Assembly: GCA_907164885.2 (NCBI GenBank)
Contig: OU015499.1
Span: 161,622,590 to 161,686,589 of the forward strand
Direction: 5' to 3'
DNA from: Dolomedes plantarius
Lineage: Eukaryota; Arthropoda; Arachnida; Araneae; Dolomedidae
Length of the DNA: 64,000 nt
Shown here: positions 32,591 through 42,958 of the stretch, piece after piece
Position numbering within the stretch: the stretch's first letter is position 1
How the letters are laid out: each line of letters opens with the position of its first letter
Made by a program: the position numbers and the translations under genes
The notes under the pieces: generated by a model
Database searches by the model: none
Seen by the model: only the letters and a program-made list of their open reading frames with translations
Told to the model about the DNA's origin: nothing

Positions 32591-33105
32591 TGTCACGCAG
32601 AGTGACAATATAAGAGCACGCACTGGTCTGGCATGAGGTGTGTTTAGAAATCAGCAAGGCTTAAGTTAAAATAATTAAGTTTATTCGAAACTTCAATAAA
32701 CATTTAAAAATATTAAAAGCAATAACTTAAAACATTTGTATAATCAAAACAATCTCACACAGAGACTTCTAACATACGAATCTCACTAGCTCGTGAGTTC
32801 AACTGTGTCTGCTTCTAGCGGCACCTTTGCTCTAACTCGAGCAGTATTTATACAAGCCAGTAACATAACATTGACATATTTGCATAAAATACACTGGAAA
32901 GGAAAAATAACAAACCGTGGGCAAAATAAACGAAAAACAACATTTCTCAGATGTATGACGTCAAAGTTGCTGTGACGGCGTTACTTGTTGGATAATAAGT
33001 GCTACGTCAGTCTAAAACGATAGCATGAATGTCGGAAAGTAATACAAGTAAATGATCTAATAAACTGAAGTTTAGATAGCCCTTTTAAGGTTCATTTGCC
33101 TAACA
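32591..33105 (-). repeat. Copia 3' LTR, 515 bp
   Basis: Bounded by TG/CA and the GGAAC duplication on the left. On the minus strand it starts TGTTAGGCAAATG, includes TATAAATACTGC (TATA box) near 32848 and further on an AATAAAC poly(A)-type signal, and ends GCGTGACA. The inner boundary follows AGGCGGGCCACT, a weak purine tract that would prime plus-strand synthesis. Confidence 0.85.
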
Positions 33106-34204
33106 AGTGGCCCGCCTATTACTTTTAAGACATTAAAAAAAAGGATTGCTTTACGTTCACACAGAACTTGATATCTAAGAAATCTTTTAAGTTTAAATGC
33201 TCACCCAGAACAAGTCACCTTAATTTTCATTCGAGCTGAAAATGCTAAGTCCACACAGAACTAAAACATTTACGGTAATCTTGAAAATTTAAAAGATAAA
33301 ATACTTTAAATTTAGTTTACAAGCATCATCATTAATTGTATATACACAGTTCATATCTACAAAAAAAATTAAACTTACTTATATTTTAATTCGCAGAAAA
33401 AATTTCCCAGAAAAGTTCGGGAAGGTAAAACTATCATACAATACACTCAAGGAAATAAAAGCAATCACGATTCAAGTAATACATTTCATGAACAAGATGC
33501 AAGCATATGAAAGGGTAATAAACACATTGCAAGACTTAAATATCATGGAATTCTAAAAACAAAGCTACCACAGTAATGCGTGATTACATACATAATTGCA
33601 ATAAACATTTTTGAGAAAGAACACATCACATTTTACAATTGTACCAAAAAAAAACACTTAAATTCAAGCAAGAGAAAAGTACACATTTCAGATACAATTG
33701 AAAGACAATACTAATCTTAAATTATGAGTGTGGCCACACTCCCCCCGAAAATATTACAAGGGATAATGCAAAAAGTATCACACAAACATTAATATAAAAA
33801 AGTATGTAAGATTGAAAATTTATATGTGCATGTGGTCATCTAGAGTAAGAGTGGGCATATGACAGGTTCCATTTTAAAACTTGGGCTTACAGAAATAAAA
33901 ACATAACGACTGCCGTGACTGGGGGATAAGATACACACTTATTAACGCATAACATATTCTTCATAACTCTCTGGCAAATTACAGTTTCACCCCTCCGAAA
34001 CGGTATTGAGGGATCCGAATATATCAAGATTAGCAAAAATATAAACCTCACGGGGACCGTTACTCTCTCCCTCTAAGACGACCACATACATACACAGAAA
34101 TATATACTAAATAACTTTTTTTTACGTTTAAAAACAACCAAACACCTTGCAAAAAGGTATAAAATACACAAAAGTGCCAGAACACATCTGGATTTTTAAA
34201 ATTC
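33106..34204 (-). other. Copia 3' untranslated region
   Basis: AT-rich sequence between the RNase H stop codon and the 3' LTR. A G-run, GGGGGGAGTGTGG on the minus strand at about 33733-33745, looks like a polypurine tract, but LTR boundaries set by the target duplication place the real LTR elsewhere. No frames of note. Confidence 0.55.
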
Positions 34205-34311
34205 TTACAACTTAAACACTGAGTCCAAAAATTTTTCAAGTTCAAGTTCAGTCACTGCTTTAGTAAAGCAGTCGGCAAGGTTTTTCTTTGTATGTATATA
34301 CTTTAAATTAA
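34205..34311 (-). pseudogene. Copia polyprotein C-terminal end (beyond foldback)
   Basis: Encodes the last residues of the RNase H region, KYIHTKKNLADCFTKA and onward to a TAA stop at 34205. LADCFTKA is the usual copia ending (family LADxLTK). It is separated from the rest of RNase H by the foldback insertion. Confidence 0.75.
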
Positions 34312-35081
34312 GGGGAGTGGTCACTTTTACGTACCTTTAAAAGTATCATTTTTAGACCTAAGTTCGATTGTATGTACTACTCATGATTTTTGCTTCATTT
34401 ACATGAAATTTTTTGAGTAACTGTGTATAATACTGTTTATTATTGATGCAATTTTTCAAGGTAATTAATAAAAATGACTTTTTATGAATAAAAAGAAATA
34501 ATTTTTTTTTTTAAATCGAGCATTTTGCAGTCAACTACTGTGCGCATTCTGTCAAATTAAATTATTAAGGTACATTAATAATTTTTTACTATATGTGATT
34601 ACAATACTTCAGGCAACAATATCCAGCAACATTATTCTAAAATATATTAAAACATTTTAGTACGTACTATTTTTAATTAGAAATTTCAAAAATGACTGAG
34701 TAAAAGCTTATAAAAAAATTCTTAAAAAAATTAAAATATATTAAGGTTCAAAAATTTTGGTGGATTTTGTTGTCTAGAGTGTTGTAATCACATATAGTAA
34801 GCAATTATTAATGTACCTTAATAATTTATTTTGATAGAATGCGCACAGTAGTTGACTGCAAAATGCTCGATTTTTAAAAAAATATTCACTTTTTATGCAT
34901 AAAAATAATTTTGTTTTTTTTATTAATTACCTTAAAATATTGCATATTTAAAAGAAACTGTATTATAGACAGTTACTCAAAAAATTTCATGTAAATCAAG
35001 CAAAAATCATGAGTAGTACATACAATCCAGCATAGGTTTAAAAATGATACTTTTAAAGGTACGTAAAAGTGACCACTCCCC
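34312..35081. mobile_element. 770-bp foldback element with TTAA target duplication
   Basis: Arms of about 330 bp are inverted copies, beginning GGGGAGTGGTCACTTTTACG on both sides and staying about 85-90% alike inward to the sequence ATATGTGATTACAA. TTAA lies at 34308-34311 and 35082-35085. It interrupts copia RNase H. TTAA duplication suggests mobilisation by a piggyBac-type transposase, although the GGGG start differs from the CCC-type piggyBac ends elsewhere in the window. Confidence 0.85.
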
Positions 35082-35085
35082 TTAA

Positions 35086-35688
35086 ATAGATTATCATTAA
35101 TCAAATTTCTAATAAAATGTAATTTAACTGATATATGTTTTGTTTTATGATTTTCTATGGGGGATTTACAAAAACTGATAGCAGCCTGGTTGTCGGAAAA
35201 TAAACTGGTTTCAGATGGTTTAAAATCAAGAATTTTCTTATCATAGCACTCATCTAAAATACGTGTTATCCAAACCAGTTCTTTCGATGCCTCAGTAATA
35301 GATACGTATTCACTTTCCATTGATGAAAGGCTCACACATTTCTGCTGGAATGTACGCCAAGCAATAGGGGCCTTATCAACTAAAAGTAGGATTCCTCCCA
35401 TAGAAACTCTATCATCCCGGTTGGATGCATAGTCGGCATCACTAAAACAAACTAATTCTAACTTATTTATCCTTGACAACTCAAGTCGGTAACTTTCTGT
35501 TTGGCACACGTACTCCACAAGTTTAACAAGTGCATTCCAGTGCGTCATACAAGGGTCTGATTGAAATTGTGATAGGATGTTAACGGCGAAACAAATATCG
35601 GGCCTAGTTCGGTTAGCAAGAAACGCTAAACACCCTAAAGCACTCCGATAAGGAATTTGTTCCATCTGTTTACGTTCTTCATCCGAAG
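35086..35688 (-). pseudogene. Copia reverse transcriptase end and RNase H (copy B)
   Basis: The minus-strand frame runs from the DEERKQMEQIPYRSALGCLA segment through the RNase H domain. RNase H acidic residues are present: Asp in CFSDADYAS, Glu in SSMESEYVS, Asp in LFSDNQAAI. The frame is open but lacks everything upstream of 35688, where it meets LTR sequence, and loses its natural C-terminus to the foldback at 35081. The equivalent in copy A ends near base 1. Confidence 0.82.
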
Positions 35689-35952
35689 CAGTATTTATAC
35701 AAGCCAGTAACATAACATTGACATATTTGCATAAAATACACTGGAAAGGAAAAATAACAAACCATGGGGGAAATAAACGAAAAACAACATTTCTCAGATG
35801 TATGACGTCAAAGTAGCTGTGACGCCGTTACTTGTTGGATAATAAGTGCTACGTCAGTCTAAAACGATAGCATGAATGTCGGAAAGTAATACAAGTAAAT
35901 GATCTAATAAACTGAAGTTTAGATAGCCCTTTTAAGGTTCATTTTCCTAACA
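35689..35952 (-). repeat. Copia 5' LTR, promoter half only (copy B)
   Basis: Nearly identical to 32840-33105 of the 3' LTR, ending with CCTAACA next to the GGAAC duplication. It includes the TATAAATA box. The downstream R/U5 part, leader and gag-integrase are deleted. Confidence 0.85.
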
Positions 35953-36679
35953 GGAACCAGGTGATAAATTAGGAAAAATTTCTCCCTTTTATAAATGGAT
36001 TGGAAAAAATTTTCATCAATTTGGATTTTTTCATGAAAATATGAGTATCGATGAATCCATGGTTCCGTGTTATGGACATCGTTCAGCTAAAGTGTTCATA
36101 CGTGGAAAGCCAATTCGCTTTGGTTTCAAAGTTTGAATGATCTGCTCAGCAAATGGTTATCCTTATGCTATGTCTATCTACGGTGGAAAAAGTTCGAAAA
36201 AGGAAAATTTGCTGCTTGGATTTTATTCACAATCCAGAGAAACACATAACATTTTTTTGATAACTTTTTACATCGCACAGTCTGCTGACAGATTCATCTA
36301 ACAAAGGCTTTAAGGCAATCGGCATAGTACGAGATTCTAGAATGGGACAATGTCCTCTTAAAACAGCAAAATAAATGTCGAAATTTCAACGTGGAGAATT
36401 TGATCACCGATGCGATGGGGAAGTTTATATGTGCCATTGGAACGATAGTTCTGTTGTAACTATTACATCAAATTTTATCCCTCACGAACCATTAGGAAGA
36501 GCAAAAAGATATGTCCCAGCTAAAAAAAGTTGATTTTCTATAACCTTACATTATAAAATTATATAATAAAGTAATGGGTGGAGTACACCTGTTGGACCGA
36601 CTTCCTGGAAGTTATCGACCAAAGTTACGTAGCAAAATATGGTACTTTATTCCTGGATCATAGTGTGGCATGTAAAAGG
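35953..36679 (+). pseudogene. piggyBac transposase relic (copy B)
   Basis: Counterpart of 2140-2866. SIDESMVPCYGH is present at about 36041, but the Trp codon in FKVWMICS is TGA here (near 36134), so the frame is shorter than in copy A. A 1-bp deletion near 36415 and an added A in AAAAAAGTTG distinguish the copies. MGGVHLLDR with His for Asp is shared. Confidence 0.85.
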
Positions 36680-36683
36680 TTAA

Positions 36684-38271
36684 ATTCTAAAAGTTAATCT
36701 TTAAAAATTCCCCAAAAATCATAAAATCGAGGTAAAGATTCGAAAAAGATTTCATTTTAAAGGAATTTTTATGATCTTTTTCGTGATATAAATTTTATAA
36801 CCCTCAAATTATTATTTTAAATACAAGCTTAAAAAAAGTTACTAAAACAACTTAAAAATTTAATCTTAAAAAAACTAAGAAGAATTTTTCAAAAATCTTT
36901 CTTAGTGCACCCCTACACTATAAGAAGAATCGCCATGCAAAATTTCAGCCCTTTAGGTCCCGCGGTTTGGTCTGTACATTGTATGTCAGTCAGTCAATCA
37001 GTCAGTCAGTCAGTCAGTTACGGAACTGTTTGATATATATAGATTATTATTACTATCTTTATATCGTAACGTTAACTTCATGCGTACGCATTATTTTCCT
37101 ATGTTTTTTTATTATCTTTATCATAGCGTAATTTTCATATGATTTTAAACAACAATCATTTTTAACTGGCATTCAATTGGCTGTTAAAACTTTATATTTA
37201 CACCCTATTTAAAAGAAGTAGGGTGTAAATTGTAGGGTAGAAAGTTGGTAAAATCAAAATTTTGTGCAATGTATTTAATTTCTCGATTAAAAGTAGTTTT
37301 TTCTAAAAATTAATTTATTTCGCTTGAAAAGCTAAATATTTTATACACGCGGTTTATATTATTATTACTATCTTTATATCATAACGTTAACTTCATGCGC
37401 GAGCATTATTTTCATATGCTTTTTTTATTATTATCTTTATAATAGCTTTATTTTCATATGCTTTTAAACAACTATCGTTTTTATTCATATTATGTTGGTG
37501 TTTTATTAATTAAAAATTAAAGGAAATTAATTTCGATTCCGGAAGGTCTTATTATCCTTTTCATATGCTTTTTCATTTACGAATTATTCAAATGTTCGTT
37601 AAAAAACTTTTATGTAATTTATACATTTGTGTGCGTTTAATTATTGCAATTAATAAATGTATATTTCTGGAGAGGATGTTTTAGTTTTTAGTGGTACTAT
37701 TATAAAAGGCTGAATCTACCAAAATTCTGAGGAGTTTATTATGGAGAGAAAAGGAATTTAATATGTAGAGGATGTTTATAGGAGTTTAATGTGGAGAGGA
37801 GTTGAATGGTTTGCAGTCCTCAATCAAAGACTTCATTTTTTAAGAGGCAACGCTAGAGTCATTTCATGGTTCTATTGGAAATTTCTGCTAAACCTGTAAT
37901 TTCAGCTTCTTCTTTTTCCCATGTGATAAAAGGCTAAATCTAGCTGAATTCTGAGGAGTTTATTATAATTTTATATATTTTTTTGTTGGGCTTTCATTTT
38001 ATTCACGTGTATAAGATTTCACGTGTTTTTTCTATGTTATTTATACCGTGTTTAGTTTTAAATTAATTTTGGTTAACAAACATTAGACAATTTGACATTT
38101 TTACTTTTCAGATTTTCGTGCTACAATGATGAAAGGCTGAAATTCCTAAATTCTGAGATGTGTATAACATTTGACATATATTTTTTCTATGTTATTTATA
38201 CTGTGTTAATTTTTAAATTGATTTTCGTTAACAAACATTCTTAACATCCCGGGCAACGCCGGGTACTTCAA
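36684..38271 (+). repeat. Helitron-family repeat DNA (copy B)
   Basis: Counterpart of 2871-4344 plus 5696-5799, without the Merlin-like insertion. TCAG microsatellite at about 36985-37020. An 18-bp stretch (GTATAAGATTTCACGTG-type) near 38008-38028 is absent from copy A. No gene. Confidence 0.5.
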
Positions 38272-38274
38272 CTA

Positions 38275-38275
<1 letters not shown>
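38248..38275 (+). repeat. Helitron 3' terminus (copy B)
   Basis: CCCGGGCAACGCCGGG hairpin then CTAG at 38272-38275, identical to copy A. Confidence 0.75.

Positions 38276-38345
<70 letters not shown>
38276..38345. repeat. (TA)n microsatellite (copy B)
   Basis: About 70 bp, interrupted by one TTTA; slightly longer than in copy A. Followed by a C-run at 38363-38373. Confidence 0.9.
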
Positions 38346-38415
38346 ACCGTAAGTGCTGACGTCCCCCCCCCCCCGAAATCTCTAGCCTGGAGCCGACACT
38401 GATTATATTGAACGA

Positions 38416-38538
38416 TACATTTGAAAAAACTCTAGACGCGCGAACATAACAAAAAAATAGTATCGTAGGGACTGTATGAAGTAAACGACACATACGGGAA
38501 AACGAAGATCCGGGGAACGATCGATCGAGGTTCCGCTG
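38416..38538 (-). mobile_element. Possible pogo/Tigger-like terminal fragment (copy B)
   Basis: Counterpart of 5935-6056. The minus strand begins CAGCGGAACCTCGATCGATC next to TA; the fourth base differs from copy A. Confidence 0.35.
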
Positions 38539-39663
38539 TATTTGGAGAAAATTCAAAACTTCGATCCCGTCTTAACTGTGCATTTATTGCATTAAAATGC
38601 AACAGATAAGATGTCTTTTATCATCTTGGTTTGCTCAATGTCCCCAATTTTTTTCAGCCTTATCAAAATGGTTTGCAGACAATGAAGATGATAATCTGAC
38701 GGTTTTGTTTTTCCAAACTGGAGATGCCTCTCATTTGGCGGGCATTTTGAAAAATTTTCAATTAAATATTTCTTAATTTAAAAATTTATTAACGAGAGTC
38801 TATTCAATTAATTTGTATATATTTTTGAATTCTGCGTCCAAAATACGTCTGGACGACATCGGACGTGACGCCGAACACCTGGATTACCGTCAGCTACCAG
38901 TTTTAACTGACAGTTTCGATTCCGGTGCCGAGAGGTTTGTGAGTGAATGTACTGTGGTTGTGGCCGAGCGCCACCGCTACAGTACATTAGTTTTAGTCGT
39001 GCAATACTGGAATGACGGAGTGGTGTTTCAGATGAAGGGAGTGATTCAGATTCAATCGAATGCACTTTGGCTGTGTCGAGGGAAGATGAGTTCAAGTTTC
39101 TCATAAAATAAATGGAAATAATGGAAATCATGAAATAAATGGAAATAATTACAAGATAAAAAGAACTTTTTGTGTAGCATGTTTTTAAATGTTCAGTTGA
39201 ATCATATCAACTTGACAATTCTATGTATTAATAGATACTTTTTAAAATTTTTTTTGGATGAATTATCCCATCAACTTGAGAGAAAATGAAGTGAATTGGA
39301 AGTTAACTTGCGTTTATTTTTTCGTTCCCGTCCCGTTTGATAGATGGCTGCACCAGACTACAAAAAAATTAACTGAAAATAACTGAAAATTAATTTAATT
39401 TCGCTTAAAAATGGCTAAGAATATTAAAAAAATGCATTGTCATCGTGTTCTGAGCTATTCTTAAAGTTTCAAATATCTAGCTAGTCGGGAAGTTAGTAAA
39501 AAATCGATTGCGAGATTTGTACTAGACAAACACACACACAAACAAGAAAGCGAGTAAAAAAAACATGGTAAATAAAAACATGGGATATATTCCTATCCGT
39601 TATATGTTTTTTTCTTTAAACTAGGGGCTTCGCCCCTAGACTCGCTCCTCTATTAGGGCTAAT
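38539..39663. other. Shared spacer without a recognised gene (copy B)
   Basis: Counterpart of 6057-7182. Includes the dispersed repeat unit at about 39367-39570 and the CTAG hairpin palindrome near 39622. No supported gene. Confidence 0.55.
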
Positions 39664-39807
39664 CAATGGCGCACCCAGGGGGTGGGGCAAGGGGCCCTGG
39701 CCCCCTACAAAGAAACAGAAATTCATTATGAATATTAAATTTGCATTATAAATATTTTTATCCGTTCATCTCGGCCCCATCAAGATTAAATCCTGGGTGC
39801 GCTACTG
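39664..39807. mobile_element. 144-bp hAT MITE (copy B)
   Basis: Same ends and GGGCTAAT duplication as 7183-7326. Confidence 0.85.
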
Positions 39808-40503
39808 GGGCTAATACAGTGCGGGATCTCGGAAATATCTCAGCGGGGGCAAGTCAGCTCCATGCCGCCCCTGTAACTGTTTTTCATTATTTAATGCAAT
39901 AATAAATAACAGGATAAAAGTAATAGTCTTTTTGATGGTGTGCCAAACTTAATTTATTGAAATAAAAACAAGCATATTTTTAACTTAACAATACTATAAC
40001 ATAGAAGTATATGCATTTTTTTTCACACCGACTAAAAATAAAACCCACTACTACCCTCTTGCCCAAGCGATGATGGCCTTCGCAGCTACCTTTCATTACG
40101 CTTTACGTCGTGTGCAGATAATTTTACAAAATTATTTTCCTTGATTTTCATTCAGAAAATGAGTTGATAGCTGCTTCATAATTTATTGGATTAGCATCTT
40201 GTCTTTCTATAGACAGTATTGCGAGGTTTTTCAATCTGTTTCTTGTCATTTTTGATCTGAGATAGTTTTTATTATCTTCGGTTTGCTAAAACTCCTCTCC
40301 CTACTTCCTGATATAGTTGAGAGCGTTAAATAACCTCTCGAGGCTATGCATACATTTGAGAAAGCATCAGTCAAATCTCTTTCTTGGATAAAGTTTAGAA
40401 GATCAAGTTGATTCAGTTCTTCAAAATTAACTGAATTATGTAACTGATCACGAAGAACTAGGATTTCAGTAGGGAACTCATCTTTACTTATATCTTCAAG
40501 ATA

Positions 40504-41911
40504 CACTGCTGGCCACCCAAATTGCAACACCAAGAAAGACAAGAGATATCACAACAATATTTATTTTGTAGATAACATGTTGACCAAGTATCAAATGATT
40601 AAATTTATAGACTTCTGTGAAGTGTGGTTCCTGCCAAAATCAGTAGCCAGAGTAGCCGCCATTGTTGGAGATCACCGCTGCCACACGCCTCGGCATTGAT
40701 TCAAAGAGACTTTGGATGAGTTCTTGGGGTACAGCAGACCAAGCAGCTTCCACACGTTGCCAAAGTTGATCTGCTGTGGCAGCTGGGGATGGAATCTGGG
40801 TCCATCGTAGAGCAACCATGGACCACATGTTTTCTATCGGCGAAAGATCCGGAGAGCGAGGCGGCCAGGGAAGCAATTCAATCTGGCGATTGGCGAAGAA
40901 CCGTTGGACAATGCGTGCCACGTGTGGTCGCGCATTATCCTGTTGAAATATGGCTGTGGGCAAGCCCTGAAGGTAAGGAAGGACAACTGGCTCCGACACC
41001 TCGGAGATGTAGCGCTGGCTGTTTAAAGTACCGGCAATGCGTACTAGAGGTGTGCGAGAGTGATATCCAATACCGCCCCATACCATAATACCCGGCGCAG
41101 GACCAGTGTGGCGGTGCATAACGCAGCTGTTCAGCATCCTCTCTTCACGGTGTCTCCAGACTCGAATGCGACCATCGTGGTGTTGCAGACAGAAGCGTGA
41201 CTCGTCAGTAAAGACAATTTCATTCCATTCTGCCGTCCACATCCTTCTGTCATCGCACCATTGGCGGCGGAGACGTCTGTGGTTCTGCGTCAAGGGTAGA
41301 CAAAGCAATGGACGTCTTGCGGACAGACCACTCTGTTGTAAACGGCGCCGAATGGTACGCGCAGACACTGGATGATGCGTTACAGACTGCATGTGCTGTG
41401 CTATGGTTCGTGATGTGACTGAGCAATCCGTCACTGCCATGCGCACAATTTGCCTGTCATCACGTGAAGTGGTGCACTGAGGTGGATGCGATCGAACACC
41501 CCGGTCCGCCGTACCCTCCTGCATCCAACGATCACATATCCGCATTACAGTTGTTTGGTTTCGTCCAACACGACTACCGATTTCCCTGAAAGATAATCCA
41601 CAATCTCGGTAGGCCACTATCCTTTCTCTGTCGAACTCGGATACTTGATCAAAAGATGATCGCTGTTTTCGACGAGGCATAATTGATCGTTTTTTATAAA
41701 AACCACAAGAAAAACACAATTGCCGAACTTGAAATCGTCGAAATCTCTAAGAGTTAAATAGCGCTTTGAAGTGGCGCCACAGGCGCGCGTGATGAGCGTC
41801 TGCGCTGAAATTCTAATCATTTGCATATCTCACCTCCGCTAATGCATGTTGAAAATTTCATGTTATTTGCATGTTTCCTTCAGGGTGTTGCATTTACAGT
41901 GGCCAGCAGTG
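40504..41911 (-). mobile_element. Tc1-type transposon, intact (copy B)
   Basis: Ends start CACTGCTGGCCAC on both sides with TA at 40502-40503 and 41912-41913. The element is 1408 bp and its single gene is uninterrupted, so it could be an autonomous source copy. Confidence 0.93.
40640..41680 (-). CDS. Tc1-like transposase, full length (DD34E)
   Basis: 346 residues from MPRRKQ, the usual length and start for Tc1 transposases; an upstream in-frame Met at 41719 would add 13 untypical residues. Order: N-terminal helix-turn-helix (residues about 14-52, GLSFREIGSRVGRNQTTVMR), second helix-turn-helix (about 73-115, ending SARTIRRRLQQ), then the catalytic domain with Asp159 in VFTDESRF, Asp248 in IFQQDNARPH and Glu283 in SPDLSPIENMW. 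The 248-283 spacing gives 34 intervening residues. The C-terminus is VISNNGGYSGY. The enzyme would cut and paste the element at TA sites in the nucleus. No lesions are visible, unlike copy A. Confidence 0.93.
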   Translation of the reverse strand: MPRRKQRSSFDQVSEFDRERIVAYRDCGLSFREIGSRVGRNQTTVMRICDRWMQEGTADRGVRSHPPQCTTSRDDRQIVRMAVTDCSVTSRTIAQHMQSVTHHPVSARTIRRRLQQSGLSARRPLLCLPLTQNHRRLRRQWCDDRRMWTAEWNEIVFTDESRFCLQHHDGRIRVWRHREERMLNSCVMHRHTGPAPGIMVWGGIGYHSRTPLVRIAGTLNSQRYISEVSEPVVLPYLQGLPTAIFQQDNARPHVARIVQRFFANRQIELLPWPPRSPDLSPIENMWSMVALRWTQIPSPAATADQLWQRVEAAWSAVPQELIQSLFESMPRRVAAVISNNGGYSGY

Positions 41912-42571
41912 TATTTACTAGCTAAGTTTGCAACACGAGTTTTCAAATGCTTGCCATCCAAGATTTTCAAATTTTTACAATTTAGAGAAAGAAATATTGT
42001 TGAGTGCACTTATACTCTGCATTCTATCTTTCAACTGGATCAGTATCACATCGATTACTCCCTTCATAGTATGGTAAAAACTTTCTTCTACAGAGAAACT
42101 TCTTCCTTCATCTTGCGGCATGTATCCAGGCATTATTTTCCTTTTTGGGATTCTGCAAGTTTCCACAGTTGGCCTCATTTCAATTTTTTTGCGCTATTTC
42201 TTTAGCAGTCTTTATCCATTCATTCATTTCATTTCTCAGCCTTTCCATGGTTTTGGTGAGACCTTCTAACATTTGTATTCTTTTTGACAACATTACGTTG
42301 TTTCTGTATTTCCTTGTTAACTCTGTTATTTTCTTAAGATATTTGCCCAAGCAACCAAATACGAATTAAGTCGGAAATCTTTCAAAGTACGATTGAGACT
42401 GGAGGCATCAGATCTTGTCTCTGGTGTATAGTGTTCTGCTTCGTTCAACTCAGTGACATAGCTGATTACTCCCTGAAAGTCTTTTACAAGACCATGCACT
42501 GCTTCGGACCATCGAGTATCACTGGTTTGTTTTAAATTCGTTTTTGTGTGTTTCTTTCATGACTTCCCACC

Positions 42572-42815
42572 GTTAACTGAAAATTAATTTAATTCTGCCT
42601 AAAGATGGCTAAAAGTATTAAAATAATGCATTGTCATCGTGTTCTGAGCTATTCGAAATGGTTCAAATGTCTAGCTAGTCGGGAAGTTAGTTAAAAATCG
42701 ATTACAAGATTTGTAGTGGACACACACAAACACACAAAGAAACAAGAAAGCAAGTTAATAAAAACATGGTAAAAATAGGTGTATAATCTCTGGATTATTT
42801 CATATACGTTCGCTG
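42572..42815 (+). repeat. Dispersed repeat, unit 2 (copy B)
   Basis: Counterpart of 10089-10310. Here hAT coding text is recognisable on both sides, showing that it inserted into the hAT element. Confidence 0.65.
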
Positions 42816-42958
42816 TTTCAGGAGATGTTGATGCTGTATGTAGTCCCACCAGATTCAAGGAGTGGGCTGTGCACGGGAAGTTGCTAATGGGTTGATATCC
42901 AAGAACCCAAACCTTTCTAAATCCTCTCTGATCTAAGACATTTAAGAAATTTGCATGA

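Larger units (their letters stand above)
32591..35952 (-). mobile_element. Copia LTR retrotransposon, deleted (copy B)
   Basis: A perfect 5-bp target duplication GGAAC flanks it (32586-32590 and 35953-35957). Ends are TG...CA: TGTCACGC at the left and CCTAACA at the right. A complete LTR lies at 32591-33105 and a partial one at 35689-35952. Between them only late reverse transcriptase, RNase H and the 3' untranslated region survive; gag, protease and integrase are deleted at 35688/35689, where the RT frame abuts LTR sequence just before its TATAAATA box. A foldback element interrupts RNase H. Copy A carries the same insertion with the complementary part retained. Confidence 0.88.
32447..36683 (+). 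mobile_element. piggyBac element split by copia insertion (copy B)
   Basis: TTAA at 32447-32450 precedes TCTTTTACGTGCCAATGTTC, the left end. TTAA at 36680-36683 follows ...TGTGGCATGTAAAAGG, the right end. The ends are imperfect inverted repeats. The interior is interrupted from 32591 to 35952 by a copia element with GGAAC duplications. Without that insert the piggyBac is only about 0.87 kb, so it was already deleted internally. Confidence 0.8.
39817..42958 (-). pseudogene. ZMYM1-like hAT transposase relic, interrupted by Tc1 (copy B)
   Basis: The hAT end CAGTGCGGGATCTCGG is at 39817. Coding remnants on the minus strand: a block with PCTAHSLNLVGLHTAS near 42840-42900 (absent from copy A), RWEVMKETHKN and SDTRWSEAVHGLVKDF near 42480-42565, MPGYMPQDEGRSFSVEES near 42060-42140, and the dimerisation region SGSRERSFSKPKIIK near 40250-40320. 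The dispersed repeat (42572-42815) and Tc1 (40504-41911) interrupt it. It is inactive. Confidence 0.8.

Noticed and set aside
33733..33745. Polypurine tract marking an LTR start at 33737
   Set aside because: The GGAAC target duplications and the LTR fragment at 35689-35952 fix the LTR as 32591-33105.
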